Positions 36,136-51,200 of a stretch of 64,000 nt of DNA are shown piece by piece; positions within the stretch are counted from its first letter, which is position 1, and each line of letters starts with the position of its first letter. Made by a program: the position numbers and the translations under genes. Below the pieces are notes generated by a model that saw only the letters and a list, made by a program, of their open reading frames with translations, did not search any database and was not told the DNA's origin. The stretch is from Diadema setosum (Eukaryota; Echinodermata; Echinoidea; Diadematoida; Diadematidae), in assembly GCF_964275005.1 (NCBI RefSeq), contig NC_092686.1:17188547-17252546 (forward strand), written 5' to 3'.

Positions 36136-36238
36136 TCACGTCCCCATCTGAGCTCCGGCTTTGAATGCTGTGCAGATGTCACGCTCCATGTCAAGCTGTT
36201 GTTTGAGGTTGGTCAAGCTGTATTCATACTGCTGCAGC
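36136..36238 (-). CDS. TBK1: TBK1-like last exon: C-terminal adaptor-binding helix and stop
   Basis: Acceptor TTTTCTAG|G. Encodes [20 protein letters not shown]...AQMGT then TGA at 36138-36136. This Leu/Gln-rich helix sits where vertebrate TBK1 binds TANK, NAP1 and optineurin-type adaptors; adaptor binding here is inference. Confidence 0.87.
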
Positions 36239-39200
36239 CTAGAAAATAATGCAATATCTGATGATACATTTTGTGCACAAACTTGAATGATGTCGATTTA
36301 TAAATACCATTTTTTTGTTTTTGTTTTCTTAATGATTTGGGTCAAATTCAAATGACACTTAAAGGGGCTTTTACCTGAAAAATAAATGTGTGGTCTTTTT
36401 CTTTGGTTTTTGGTTTTCTTTGGTCTTTGGTTTTTGGCTCTATCTAAGAAGGCTATAGTAGTCCAAAATGTCACACAAGGGGAAGAATGTCAGGAAAATA
36501 TATCAAAGATAATTTCACACACTTTCATTTTTCTAGCATAGTAAAAGAACATTCAACTTACCTCATTCAGAAAACAAGAAGGAATAACTTCACCTTCAAC
36601 ATGATATTATGCCAGCACTAGGGTGAGGGAATATGTACATATTGTACTTTTTATACAAAATTAAATTTTGTGTAATTCTCCTAATATTTTCTTTTCATCG
36701 TTTGAGCACTATGTCACCATAAATTGTTGTTGTCTTCTCAATCTGGCATGATAGCACATGGATTCAACCAAAACCATAACTTTTGAATGGATTTTCCAAT
36801 TTTCCTTAATTTTCAAATGTTCTACCAATATTTCTGTACTGACTGAATCAACATTTGTTTTGGTTATATTTCCTTTTATAATGATAAAAAACAGTAAAAG
36901 GATTAAATGTATGACACACTTTCAATTAAGAGAAATGTGTCTAAGGTATAGAAAATGTATATAATGTGTGGAATTACTTGCATTTTTGGAGAGGATATGA
37001 ATACATATGTGTGTGTATGTGTGTGATATCAGACATTGAAATAGATTAATTTAATTGTATATCAAGATCAACTTGCACAAAGCAGTGGTAAATGGACAAG
37101 TATTCTGTGAAAGTTGTGAAAGGGTGTCCATGGCTCACACATGGCCATGCACAGATCATTTTACAGTCCATCTCACTTACAGCTGTTTGACTTGGCGAGG
37201 GACTGGCACCATGCCTAGACTGTTGTATGGGAGATCTGATATTAGCTGCTGTACTGACAGCATGAGGCTGGCCTGATTGCTAGCAGCACTCTGTGGGGGA
37301 GGAGCAGCCTGGCCAGAGGTGCCAGGCTTCTACACAAAGGAAGTCAACAGAACAATGGAGGAACATTATTTATAAGACATAGGCTATTTCAACATGGTGA
37401 TAGGTCATTACTTTTATTGATAGCAGCATATTACAATGAGAGAGCATTGATTGTGGCAAAGACATGGCTACTGAATTGCATGTAGCTGGCAAGTAACTAT
37501 CAATTAATAGGGACTATAAAATCCTTCAATTACCTATATTGTATGAAAATAGTCTTCCTTGCCAATGTTGGGGAGTATCTACCTGAAAAGGTTGTCTAAC
37601 CCCTACTTAGGCCTACATTCAGTTTTCTGATAAATTCACCAAAAGCCTCTAAACAAGCTCCCACATAAGTATGCAGATACATAAAGAATTAACCCTTCAC
37701 ATGCCACATCCATGTTCACTCACCTCCAGGGCTTTGTGTATGTATATTAGATGGTGAAGTGCAGTGTCCACATTTTGTCCAATAGCCCATAGCCATTGTA
37801 CATGTGTATATGACTACTGGTTTTGATGTACACATTACTTATTTCATTATTTAGGGAATCACATCTCCCAGCATCCCAGTTTTACACGTCTGCCAATTGG
37901 AAAGTCTTCTGCCGAAGTTCACTACTGTTGAGTTTCAAATGGTTGTGGCACAGGTACAAACATCACTTGGCACATGGAGGGTAAGACAAGATCTCATTAT
38001 CAGAGCATTAACCCATTCTTTACGGGAACCTGGCGACCTGTGTATTGAGTCTATGGGGATTCCAGAATTCAGTATGGAAAGGGTTAAGGTTGAGAGAAGA
38101 TTAGAAACGTTCAATACAATGCCAGTTTATGAGTCCTCTCATTTACATCACCATGCAAACTTTCACACAGCACATTCCTGTTTTTGTGTCATAGATGCAA
38201 TAAGAATGAACACTTAGCTCAGAGATACACATTGGTTCTGATTTATTGAAGTCTGTTGTATTTCAGCTTTGATGGATAACAGATGCAAATAAACATTGAG
38301 AATAGACAAAAGGAGATTAGAAAATGATAACAGACAGCGAAAGATCATATCCAGTAGTCTCTGTCTAAGTCAACTCATTACCTGAACCAGGCTAGGTGTG
38401 GTGCTTGTGGTGACATCAGCTGTATTTGAAACCTCCTTGGGTGGCCCCTGACCAAAGCTCCCAGCCACCTGGGCCCCTGCTGACCCGCCAAAGTGATGGA
38501 TAACCAATTCTTGTAGATCGTCTTCAATCTGAATTCAGGCAAGATAAGAGGCTCTAAACAATTAGTATCTCTCTCCCTACAAATTGACTCTACAATGACA
38601 GAGCTTCATTACGTCCGCCAAGGGAGGAAGGAGGTTATGTTTTCTTTGGTGTTTGTTTGTTCGTTTGTTTGTTTATTTGTCCATGTGCAAAATAACTTGA
38701 AAAGTTATCAACGTATCTGGATGGAACTTACAGGAAAGGTTGAGAATGACACATGTAACAGATTAATAAATTTTGGAAGTGATCTGGTAATGTTTGTGGA
38801 TTTTATGAAGGATTTACAATACTTTGGCAGGTAGAGTTAATGAACTTGGGAGTTCAAGCTGCACATTTTTTAGGTTTTCTTACGTGCACTCAAGTGCGTG
38901 CTCTAATTTCTGCTAATGCCAGGTGCGCCACGTAGCTGGAAGTTGATGATGTAACAAAAGGCTTCCATGTTGGGAAATTGGGTGACTTTCAGCATACATA
39001 TCCATGGGTGGAAATCAATGACCCCGTTTACAGTGCGAGGCTCGGCCGCGGCTCGGCCGCGGCCGTGCCCAGCCCCGCTTCAGTGTAAACGCGCAAAAGG
39101 CCAAATGCGAGGCCAAAATTGGCCTCGCATTTGGCCTCGCTCTGGAGGTGGTCTCCGCCGCGGCCGAGCCCGGCCTTTTCTTGGTGTAAACGCAAACTGG

Positions 39201-42200
39201 GCCAAATGCGCGGCCAATTGCGCGGCCAATTGCGCGGCCAATTTTAGTCTGGCTACCAAACCCTCTGCCTGTATCTTTCGCTATTCAGGATATTCACCCC
39301 CTCAACGTTGAAAACTAGTATAGTTTAAGGTGGTTTTGTCCTGCAAAGGATTCTTTCCTTCGGCAAAGGCCTTTGCCCGAACGGCGACTTCGTCGCCACG
39401 GAATTCATTTGGCAAAGGGTCTGAAAACCGGACAATACCAAATTGCATTTGTTTACAAGCAGAGCGCCACTACGACAAAATATTGAAAGGTTTGAATCAA
39501 AAGCGCGGCCGAGCCCAGCAGTGTAAACGGACAAAATTGCGAGGCTCGGCCGCGCAATTGAGGCCGGACTCGGCTGCGGCCGAGCTTGGCCCCTCACTGT
39601 AAACGGGGTCAATGATCTCTCCAGAAGAACAAGATCAGTGGTGGAAATGGGCTGCTTGGCGGAGGTCTGTGCTCTAATAGAGTGCCAATCTAGTTTGCAA
39701 CATGGAACAAATGGATACATACAACTCTCTAAAAAATAATTCTCTCATCACGAAGTCACATCAAATAGCATTGAGGTATCTATCTAGAAAAAGTGATGGT
39801 AATGTGTGTTGTGTAGAAGATGATATATCAGCTCGGTCTGTATTTCTTACCCTTTGCAAGTCGCTCAGCAGCTTTTTGTATTCATACGGTAGTTCCTTCA
39901 TCTTCACCTCAGCACTCGTCAGTTGCTCTTGGAAACGACGGGTCTCGCTATTCACCCTGCAGAGGAGAGAGATTGAAATTGATGTGTTATCAATGACGTG
40001 ACTATAAATGCACACCCCCCCAACCATTCCAGATGAAAAAAGCTCGGACTTGACAAACTGGAATTTTTCTCCTGGTACTGATATTTTGCAAAATGGAATT
40101 TCTCATGCACCTTCATGATGAGAAACAACAGAACACAGAAACCATCTTTGCATGTAACCATTTTGTCTGAAGTCTGAATTCATGTCATCTAGTCCCATGT
40201 TTGGATGTAACCATTTTGTCTGAAGCCTGAATTTGTTCCCAAAAACTGCAAAACTGAAAAAAAAAAGTGAAGGACAAACCAGAAATGTCACTATGGTGAC
40301 TGGTTGTCTTTGCTCTACTGCACTACTAGTATACTCCCAACAGATAAACAGTACATCATGGTAATGTGAGACAATAGTATGACATGACTGGACAGACATT
40401 TGACCCTTGACCTTGACCCCATGGTCCACAATTTTCTCCAAATAATCACTATCTGGTTTGTTATATATGCACCAATTCTTGTGACAATACTTTGAGCCAT
40501 TTACAAAATGAAAAAAAGGACAAAATTTAGCACTTTCACTTGACATTTGACCCCTTGTACAAAATCTTACCCTCAAGACTCATTGTGTAGTAATGCATGT
40601 ACAATCTGATTAAGTGTTTATATTAAGTAAAAGTCATTTCTAAGTTGTGCTATTTCAGCACTAAATAGTGTTATTTTAACATTTTACCACACATTTGACA
40701 ACTGACCTTTGGCCCCAATGACCCTAAACTTCCAAAGAGAATCTTTGTCAGGCAAAACATTACATACTAAAGTTCACAAAGATAACTGGAGCCATTTCCA
40801 GGATAACGGAGAAAAAAGGGGGAAATTTTAGGATTTTCATTTGACTTTTGACCTCTGACCCATGGCAAAAAAAAAACCAACAACAACCCTGAGAAAATTT
40901 GTATCTGGTAATACATTTATACACTAAATTTCATGAATAACCTTTCTTGCAATCCAGAGATTCAATTCAATTCAATTCAACAGATACAGGGGAGATAGTG
41001 AAATTGTAAGATTTAACCTTGACCTATGACCTTTGATTGTGAGCTTGTGCACCTGCAAGTTGATAAGCACAGCTTCATACAATCATAGATACATACGCCA
41101 AGTTTTATTTGGACACCTAAAATGGTTCTCTAGTCACACTTTCCACAAAATCGACTGCGGAGGGATGGACAGGCAACTGAAAACATAATGCCTTCAACGA
41201 CACTTTGTGGTGGAGGCATAAAAACAGGAATGACAAATTTACTCAACTGTTAGGTCACTTCTAATTTTAGTGGTATGGTGAATCCAAGAGCAGTGTCTGA
41301 TAAACTCCTTGGCTGAATTTACCATTCTTCAGAATCAAGGAGATATAACTTATGCGGTGTAATATGACTCAAAGCTGACTTAAAGGTTAAATGTACTTGA
41401 TGGACACAGCAGTGTCCATCAATCTTCCATCCTTGAGAGAATCGCATGAGGCTTGTTGGAAAATATGATTGCTAGAGCGTGATCGATCATCGCATAATGT
41501 TCACCAACCCACTACTGAATGGGGAGAGCACTTCAGGAAAAAAAGCTGTATGCAAACAATCAAAATTGCTTCACACTTTTGATCTCACAGTACTCAAAAG
41601 CAACTGAATTTCTTGGTAGAACCTTTTGATATATTGCAACCAAATTGCAAATGGAGGAAGATGAATTTTGATCCCCTCAGACAACTATAAATGGTTTACC
41701 TTTAAAGTTTGCATGCAGAACACTTTCTAACTCCTGTCCCTACATGTATTTTAAGATAGATATTGTGAGTACTGTGATGATACAATCAAAGTGAAACCTA
41801 AGCCAGTAAAAAAATAAATAAATAAAAAAAAATACATGAACTTCATGCTTTGGAGCTTGACCCAAATGGTTTAATCTGCAAAATACTTTTTATTCACATT
41901 TTTCAAAGGTTATCTGGAAGAGAATCATCATCAAAAGTCTTATCATGTTGATACCTTTAGCAGTCATTCTTGTGATGGTAAATACATCATTAATGAGATG
42001 ACAAAAAATCTTGAACAACCATAGTGCAGTGGATGCTTTGTTTTGCCACTTTAGAACTTAGGTATTCCATGACTGTTTTGATGTGGTTCTGACAGCCTAG
42101 GGATTCAGCCATGAAATCCTGAAGTCACTTCCAAATCTTTGGACTCAATATTAAACAGTCAGAAACATGGTATGATTTGTAGGGAGTCTCCATCAGTCCA

Positions 42201-45200
42201 AATTATTGCATCTAAAAGTGACTTTTCATTAAAGACTTACAGAGAGATGACACAAAGGAAATTTAACTTGTTTAGGACGGGCTGATTTTGCTATTTAACA
42301 ACACGTATTTCCCATAGACACCTGCCCGAGTATTCTCAGGACTCGTCTTCAATTGGTTTAATACATTTAATATCTTATCGCTGTAAAAACCTGTTCACTA
42401 GATAAATCTTCAATGTATTATTTGACACAAGGACACTGCAAACAACTACCTAGACATAAGGAAAAACAATGTGAAATAATTAGAAAGGAATGCAAAAATA
42501 TGACAGAACAAGGAGAATGGAGTGGTATACATACAATCACGTTTAATATGACTGATAGATTAAATGAAACAGTAGTATATATCAACCGCTCTAATTGTCA
42601 GCAAAGAAGGAGTGTACATTCTCAATGATTTATCCTTTAAGATTTCTTGAGAGAATAACTTCTTGCTTATTTCTAGCTGTACGTGGTACTCTCTACCAAC
42701 ATAAAGTTTGAGGAATTATCTTGATGAGTTCCTGGACCTCATGCTTAGACCTTGGTCCAGATTCTTATTTAAATTCAGACGTTTTCTTCGCCAGCTTTCT
42801 TCACTCTCAGCAGACCTTCGTGTCTTCTGTGATGGATGTCCTTTGAAAGTGATGTAAATCTCTTTCTTCGTGGTAAGATCCACTGGTATTGAATCATCAA
42901 CATATCGATGGGAGAAAAAAAAATTGAGGATGTATTAATGAAGTAATATTTTGTAAAACTATCATGAGTTCATTGACTTACACACCACATTTAATATCTT
43001 ATGATGATTGACATTGTTTTGTTATTTGTATATTTTAGTGTGATTTATTCCTCCAGAGAATCTATGGCCCTATTTTAAGAGACCTTACTGTGGCAACATC
43101 GCAACAATGTCCAGAGAACAAAATTCCTCACCTCGGACAACAAAACAGCAGGAGATCACGGAAGCAAAGAGCAAAAGTTACAGTGACAACATCTGTGCAA
43201 CGACAGTTTCAACAATCAGGGTGAAGAAAGACTACCCGGACGCTGCCACAGTAACTCTAGTTTGAAAAGCTCTATAAAAATGGGGCTTACATGATGAACG
43301 CTTATGGAATCATAGTGTTAGACATGTCTGTCGATGAATTTAGTTCATACAACTGAGCAATGAATGAGCTCCCCAAAATGTTGTTCACACACCTACTACA
43401 CCTGATGTATAGTCATTTTTATGTTCATCATTATTGTACTACTCTTGTTATTTTCAATTACTATTATTATTATTATTATTGTTATTATTATATTGTATCA
43501 TTGTTGTTGTTGTTGTTGTTGTTATTATTATTATCATTATTATCTTTATCATTATCATTATTATCATTATCATTATTACTCTCGTTATTATCATTATATT
43601 GGTATCATCATCACTATTATCAATATCAGTAGCAACTGTGTTTGATCATGTCATTGCAAATTACAGGATTCTTTTTATCAATCACAATTTTGATTGAAAA
43701 CAACAGAAATATTTCTTACTAACACTGATATTATCCTTAAAATTGAATGTAAGTGGGATGATTTTTATACCATAAACTTTGAAACTCAAAACTCAATCTC
43801 TTAAACTGAAAACATAGCAATCTAAGTTTACCTAAAATATGAAATCCTTGTAACATCACAGTTGATTACTTACTTTATTTTGATAGTTAATACAGGTTAT
43901 GGTGTTAAACATTCCAAATTTTCTTGTGATGTTGATGAGCCAAAATCCCTTACTCAACCCAATTTTCTGGCAGCTTTCTGTATCCTGTCATAAACTAAAG
44001 GAATAATTTTCATATCTTGCATATTATTAGACTATTACTAGTATTTGAGGCTGGGGTTATATTCATGGATGCATACACTGTATGATAAGTGGAAATGTAA
44101 TGTTCATATTCAAAATGTAAGGTACAAAACAGTTGGTATGTTAAACAGCTCTTGTTTATCAATCAAAAGAACATAAGTCATTATAGTTGTTCAAGCGCAG
44201 ATAGAAGAAAAAAATTCTTTACTGAATGACATTACAGAAAGAAGTGAGTTGTACACGTGAATGCCACACCAAATACAACAAGCAATACAAAATGACATTT
44301 ATTCACTCCAGGAAACCTGAAAGATGCATTTTTGTATCAATTAAGAGCAAGTAAGTACAGTCTATGGTCTCCGAGCCTTGAAGCCATTAATTTAAGGTAA
44401 CGATCACTAACATTAAATACACATTGTGTGTCTGTGTGTGTCTGTGTGTGTGTGTGTGTGTGTGCATATGTGTGTTTGGAGTATGAGTATGCACGCTCAA
44501 ATGTATGTTCAGTGAAGATGATGACCAGAATATGAACTTATTAAGGCCTTATCAATTTCTGAAATAGTGAAATTTTAGTGATAATGGTTAATAACCACCA
44601 GCGCTGTGCTCATCCCCACACCATGTCAAACTGCCTAACTGTGTGCATGTACAAACAGAGTCATGATATCACATTATATATCTGTAAAAGAACAGAATTA
44701 CAAGAACTGAAATACCATATCTAATAACTTACCCGTGCCATGTACCAAAGTTGTTGTGAAGTTCCTTCAGAATGGTGAACAATTCATCTGAGATCTTCTT
44801 GGCCTGAATCATTTTCTTGCCCAGTTTTTCCCTGGAAATCATGATGATGAAAAGTGAAAACAAATTATACAATCATTATCACGCACGCACATCACACATC
44901 AGTCTTATATTGATCAGCAGCAGATTATGGTGCAACTCTCACCATGAAAGCGCTCTTCCACATTCAGCTTAACTTGGCTTTGATGTAAAGAGCAAAATGA
45001 GTAAAACAGAATGACAATCTTTTCATCAAAATCAGACTTAGAATACAGTGCTCACCCATTAATCGGGGAAACACTTTCATAGCGGAAATCGTGCTACGTA
45101 AGTGCAACAAAACTTGCTGTAACAAATTTTTCACGTGTTATTTCCACGGCTTAATCAGAACCATGAACTGCTTTATCAGGACAAATCTGGCTGAAAAAAC

Positions 45201-48200
45201 TTTCATTGTTGATCATTAATGTCTAAAAATAATAAGTAAATCCTTGTAAATGATTGCAAGGATGTCATTTCATTTGAATCAGATGTTATTTATGAAAACC
45301 AGAAATGAATGAATTCTAACTACATGAGTGGATACAAACCACATGAGAGACTTCAAACGAGGCACAACTTCTTTCCTACAGTACTGATGTAATAAACTAG
45401 ATATAATTTGCTTCAAACCAAACACGAGTTACTTCAAACCATGCATGAGTCACTTTACACCAGATATGTTCTTTCAAACTCTACAAGTTACTTTAGACCA
45501 TGCATGGGTTACTATAAACCTGACACAAGTTATTTCTAACAAGCTAAATTACTTCAAACAAGACATAAGTTATTTCAAGCAGGATGTCAGTTACTTAAAC
45601 CAGATACGAGTAACTTCAAATCAGACGTATGTTACTTCAAACAAGACACAAGTTACTTTCAATAACACAAGACATGAGGACTGAAGTTACTTCAAATCAA
45701 ACGATAGCTATTTCAAACAAAATGTAAGTTACTTCAGACAAGACGTGACAGTGTCTTTGTTCAATTTACTTTTCAAAATTTTGAAAACTTATGGTGAAGT
45801 CGTTATTGCCCAGTGCATCTAAAGGACTTTGTCTTCAATACCTCTACACAGTAGTGATCGGGTGATGTTGTGTATTCAGTATGTCTCAAATACAGTAGTG
45901 AAATACAGGACTGTCAAACAAAAGACAAATAAGCTCACTTGTCCATGCGATGTATTTGTTCTTCATTGTAGGACAACTGCTTGGTCTGCCTGTCTTTCTT
46001 GAAGTTGGTGCAGATCTTTAGGGCATCTTCCACAAGCACTTTCAGCCGTCCAGTTCTGTATCAGACACAGTAAGACAAAATCAGGCATGACAGTGATGAT
46101 ATGAAATCGTTGGGCAAATTTATTAAGAACTCACTCATGTTGTTCAGCCTTGCATATTTCTTTCCATAACTTCTTTTGTGAGGTCTCCTGGAAGAGAAAT
46201 TTGGCAGGATTACAGAATGTTGACCTATATTTGGAAAGTAACTTAAAAGGCATAATTTACCATATGCAGATGAAACAAAAACCAAGCATTAGTGCTTTAA
46301 ATAGTTCTAAAACGTGAGTTAGGGGTAGGAAAAAACCAGTGCAAAAATTTGAATTCATATATCATAATCGATGTTAAGTACCATACTGTTAAATACACAA
46401 AATATCAACAATAGTTGTAATAAAAATGTTTCCAGACTAAACCGTCTACAGTTATGGTTTACTGAGAAAAATACTGATATCTCCTTATATATTAGGCTTT
46501 ATTGCAAAAATTTTATATGGTGGGATGTTTTGTGATACAACAGACCTACACATATGCATCAAATGTGATATCTTTAACATTTTTAAAATCACTGCTCCCA
46601 AGGTAAACAGGACCTTTAACTCCCTGGAAGACCATCAAACAGTTGATGCAGACATTTGAAGAATATGAATCAGGTCTGATATGGGTCTCCATAAATCAAG
46701 ACTGTCCTTCAAACATCTTTTATTTGAAATATCTATATGAATGAAGAATCTTTATCATCCATGCTGTCCAGGGACCTTATATTTCACAAATTATTATAAG
46801 ATGTGTCATCATACATTGTTAGGTAATTCCAGCCTTGTTTAGCACGATAACTGAGTGCAAGCCAAATTCAGGGCTTAAAGGGTGTGTACAATTCTGGTTG
46901 AAGTGAGGATTTAGCTTTTAACGTTTTGCGAGATATTCAGAAACCACTCTATGAGATGTCAAAGAGCATGCAATTCTAAGGGGTATCAAAAGTTTATTTG
47001 ATGAAAATTGGTTTTGAAATGGCTGAGATATTCAAAAACAAGGTGAAACAAAGAGATCCTAATAAAAGGCGTGGCCTGTCGCCTTTTATCATTATCACTT
47101 TTTTGAATATCTCAGCCATTTGAAAACCAATTTTCATCAAATAAACATTGAATCCTTCTTAAAATTACATGCTCTTTCATATTTCATGAGGTTTCTCATT
47201 ATCTCACTTAAGAATGTTCAAAACATGAATCCCCTCCTCAACCAGTACTGTACACTCCCTTTAAAACCAGTACTTGCACACTCACAGTAATTGAACAAGA
47301 GGAGAATAGGAGAAAAAGAAACAAGAAAAATTTATATGATTTATATGATACCTTAACCTAGCATTTCCCATGACCCCTTGTCTGTACCAAGACCCAGAGC
47401 AATCTAGTAAGTAAAATGTTGGTATCTTGCAGACATTCATCACTACACTGTAGGGAGGGGGATTTGCCTTCAGCACGTTGAAAAATATATCATGTATATC
47501 AACAGAAAAATTTGAATTTGTCACTATGCAACACATTTTGATTGTACAAGTAGTCATCCTCAATCACTTGTTTATCTTCTGCAGCATTATATTTCATACA
47601 TCATGAAGGACACATGACAATGTGGCACTATCGGAACATCAAAGAACAAACAGAATATTCATTAGCTGGGGATGGGTGGGGGTGGGAGGAGAAATCTTAA
47701 TAATCATTGGTAAAACAAAGTCCTCACATCAGAATTCACAATAGATGTAAAATGTCCCGGTGATTTTTAATCAGTTCAGCTAAGTTGCTGGTGTGGATTC
47801 AGGGAGAGAGTGATAAAGCAAAATGAAATGGAAACCTTTCTGTGGGCAAAACGTGCTGCTGCCTAATGCCTTCCCATTGAGAAGACAAGTAGTCATCAGA
47901 GATGGCCGTCTTCGCTATGGCATCCAGTGAGGCAACGATCTGGTTGTACGTCACATTCAGCTGAAAACAGGATGAGGTAAATAAAGTATTTATGTCAAAC
48001 CATTGACAAAACAGGATGAGGTAAATAAGCATTTATGTCAAACCATTCACAATGGCAAATGATAAGTTCAAACTGAAACAATCACACACGCTGCCATGTG
48101 TGAGGTGCCTAGTCAGCTATTACTGCTGTAATACACAGTTTGTGTTTGCCACAAAGTGTCATTTCTATACTACATTGGAAGGACTTGGACACATTTAAAA

Positions 48201-51200
48201 GTGATGTGTCAACAGGATAGAATTCCTTACATAACATAGCACACTCGTGACACACATTGCTTGAAGGGGAATGAAACCCAAACATATAAATGTACATAAA
48301 GAAATTCAGAAATAGTACAAGAACACATCAATGAAGTTTGAGGAAAATTGGACAGTGCATTCAAAAGTTACATATTTGTAAATTTTGGAACAGCCATTGC
48401 TGGATGAGAAGACTACAACAATTGGTGATGTCACACATGAACAACGGTATAAAGTTATTATTTATTTTTTAAAAAAAAATTGAAACCTATTCCATTTCTC
48501 TTGTAAAGTGAAAGATCACTTGGCACATCTGTTCCAGAAGGTAAGGGGAATAATATTACCCTCAATAAATGTCAGCAACAAGTGGAAGGAATGGGAATGT
48601 TTCATAAAATGTGAAATTTTTGACAATTTTCTAGTGTATTCAACATTCAGTTTACTCCCACTTTGGTATTAAAAGCAAATTACTCTTTAAACACAATAAA
48701 TGAAGCCACAATGGACATTCAAAAGATGATAGCAAAATGAGAAGCTGTTTGGAAACCAACACATCATAAGAAATGTGGAATAAGACTCCATCTGGAATGC
48801 CAAGACCATGAAAACAAATACTTTAAGACCATCCTCCTCCTCTTGCAAGATTGATAGAGGTCTACTGTTAAAGACTGAAACATCGCCCAACAAAATATAC
48901 ATCCTGTTTCTTTTTGTTTTGTTTTTTATTAATTTACCAGTGGTAGTGCCACAATTAAACTTCGAGACATGAAGCCATCGGCCCCACGGTTGATTGCTTT
49001 CAAGTATTCCCTGCTTCTTTAGCAACCACGTAAAAACAAATCAATCCAATTCAAATCAATTCAAAAACTTACGTTTGATGCTCTCTCCCTGCAGTAGGCA
49101 AGGACTTGTTCAAATCTTTCCATCTTTGCCCGGACGGGGTCGTTGCCCCTAGCAACCAAGCTCAGTGTGAAGAGGAATCTCTCTATGTTCTGAAGTTTTG
49201 TGTTTCCCTGGACAAAATCCACCTTCAAGAGCGAGCACTCACTGCGAAGCTTGAAGTAATCTGATCTCAGGACAACTCTGCACACAATTATGCACAACAA
49301 AGAAGACATTCTCTTAACTTTATGTTTGTACTAAAGATATGATTAACAAGGTCCTTTTGTTTCTTTTTTTTAATCAATCTCAAAAACATAAATCATTTTG
49401 TTACCTCATTATCACAAGTTCCACAAGATCTTTTGCATTAAACATTCAGATATTCTTCATAATAAAATCTACATACACTTCACTTCATCAGATATAATGT
49501 ATCTGACTAAACACATGCAAATGTTCTGATGATTTAAGAAATAAAATACTATGATGTTACACGCAGAGTGTTGATAGTTTCAATGGGCTATGATGTCAGA
49601 ACTTTATATGCTCTTCTTGGTAGTAAATTGTAATCTTGGCTACACTGCGTCAAACACTTTGTTCGTGCAAGACAAATCAAATTATGAAGTGAAGTTCTGA
49701 AGATACACCGCATCGTAACACCAAAGCACAATCCTTAAAACACATTTAAAGTTAACCAAAATAAGAATCATGAGACTCTACAAGCAATGACACATGATTC
49801 CTTTGAACAATAACAAAAAGACAGGATAATAACTGACTCTGGTATCTGCTCATGTTACTATGGCAACACAATATACATAGTTAATCTAGTAGGGAAATTA
49901 TCTCTCACTGTGTATGGACTGAATGTCATCATGATCATCTTCTAACTGTATTCTGGTCTCTAAATACAGATATTTAACACTGATGTGGAACATTAGATGA
50001 TATTAATACGGTTGATACACACAGACCGAGCATGCTCCTGATCGAGTGGTGATAGTGTGCACTGTACACTCTTTCTTTTCAGTGAGATTTGACGAAAAGA
50101 TTCTGAAAATGACAAAATGAGTATCATATTTATTTCCTAAATGCAAGAAATCATTGTAAGCATGATACCTAGCAGGCATCTCGAGAGATACGGGGTAGAG
50201 TGCATTCAAACTTACATCACAGCCTTGGCAGTCTTTGTGATGAGACTCTGTATCGTACAAAACATCATAACCATTGTCTGACAGTAACACATCACTGCAG
50301 CACAGCTCTGGATCGGGATGTCACATGATATCAGTAACATGACAGTAGTCACATGACACCAGCAGCAGAAGGGGATTGGCACGGTGCAGGGAGAGAATAC
50401 AACAAAAAGAAGGTTTATTGAGTTCAAGTGATGGTAGAAAGATGCAAGAAATCTAGTGATTATCATAGTTGACATGTTAATCATTGACATGCTGTTTCAC
50501 TTTCATAAAGTATGTTCAGACCAATGCTTGTTCAATGACAACCTTAACGACAACTATAGATACAGTAGCCAGATGAACAGCCGATAAAAATAATGATTCC
50601 TCTGGACAAAACCAGTTTGATAAATGACTCATCCATGATACTCACATTTACATAGCACAAGTAAGCAGAGGACAAGTTATTCCCTCCCCGCCCCCCCCCC
50701 CCTCCATGAAGCCCTACATCGATGTGACTAAAGTAGACATGCAGTGCACAACAACATTTTAGTCATATGTGTAGTTATTACTCTCACATATAAGCATTAT
50801 GCTTTCATTTCACTAACAAAAGAAATGAGAGATGATCCCAAATGATTTACTCATTATTTTTCATACCTCAGAAAAGAATACTAATGAACACTGCTATAGG
50901 CTAGATAACTGAATATAAACTACACATTAATAGTCCTTGCTCTAGTTGTAATAATGTAATACATTGCAGTGGTGCATGCTGTATTGTATGTTAATATGTG
51001 TCAGTTTCAGTTCCAGTTTTGTGTAGTGTCTTTGTGTGTACGTGTAAAATATTTTATGCATATCTTTTGTAACATCCAGTGTACAAAGAATTTCCACTGC
51101 GGACAATGAAGTAAATCAATCATTACTAACCAAGACTGTTCACTAAATCAAAAGATTCTAACAATCCATTTCCCTCACTGACTACTTATCCCCTACAGCA

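Noticed and set aside
40103..40576. 157-codon minus-strand frame.
   Set aside because: Derived from a tandem duplication and GACCTTTGACC-type repeats; shows no domain and lies inside a kinase intron.
43360..43697. Long low-complexity frames in three phases.
   Set aside because: Translations of the ATT/TTG/ATC microsatellite.
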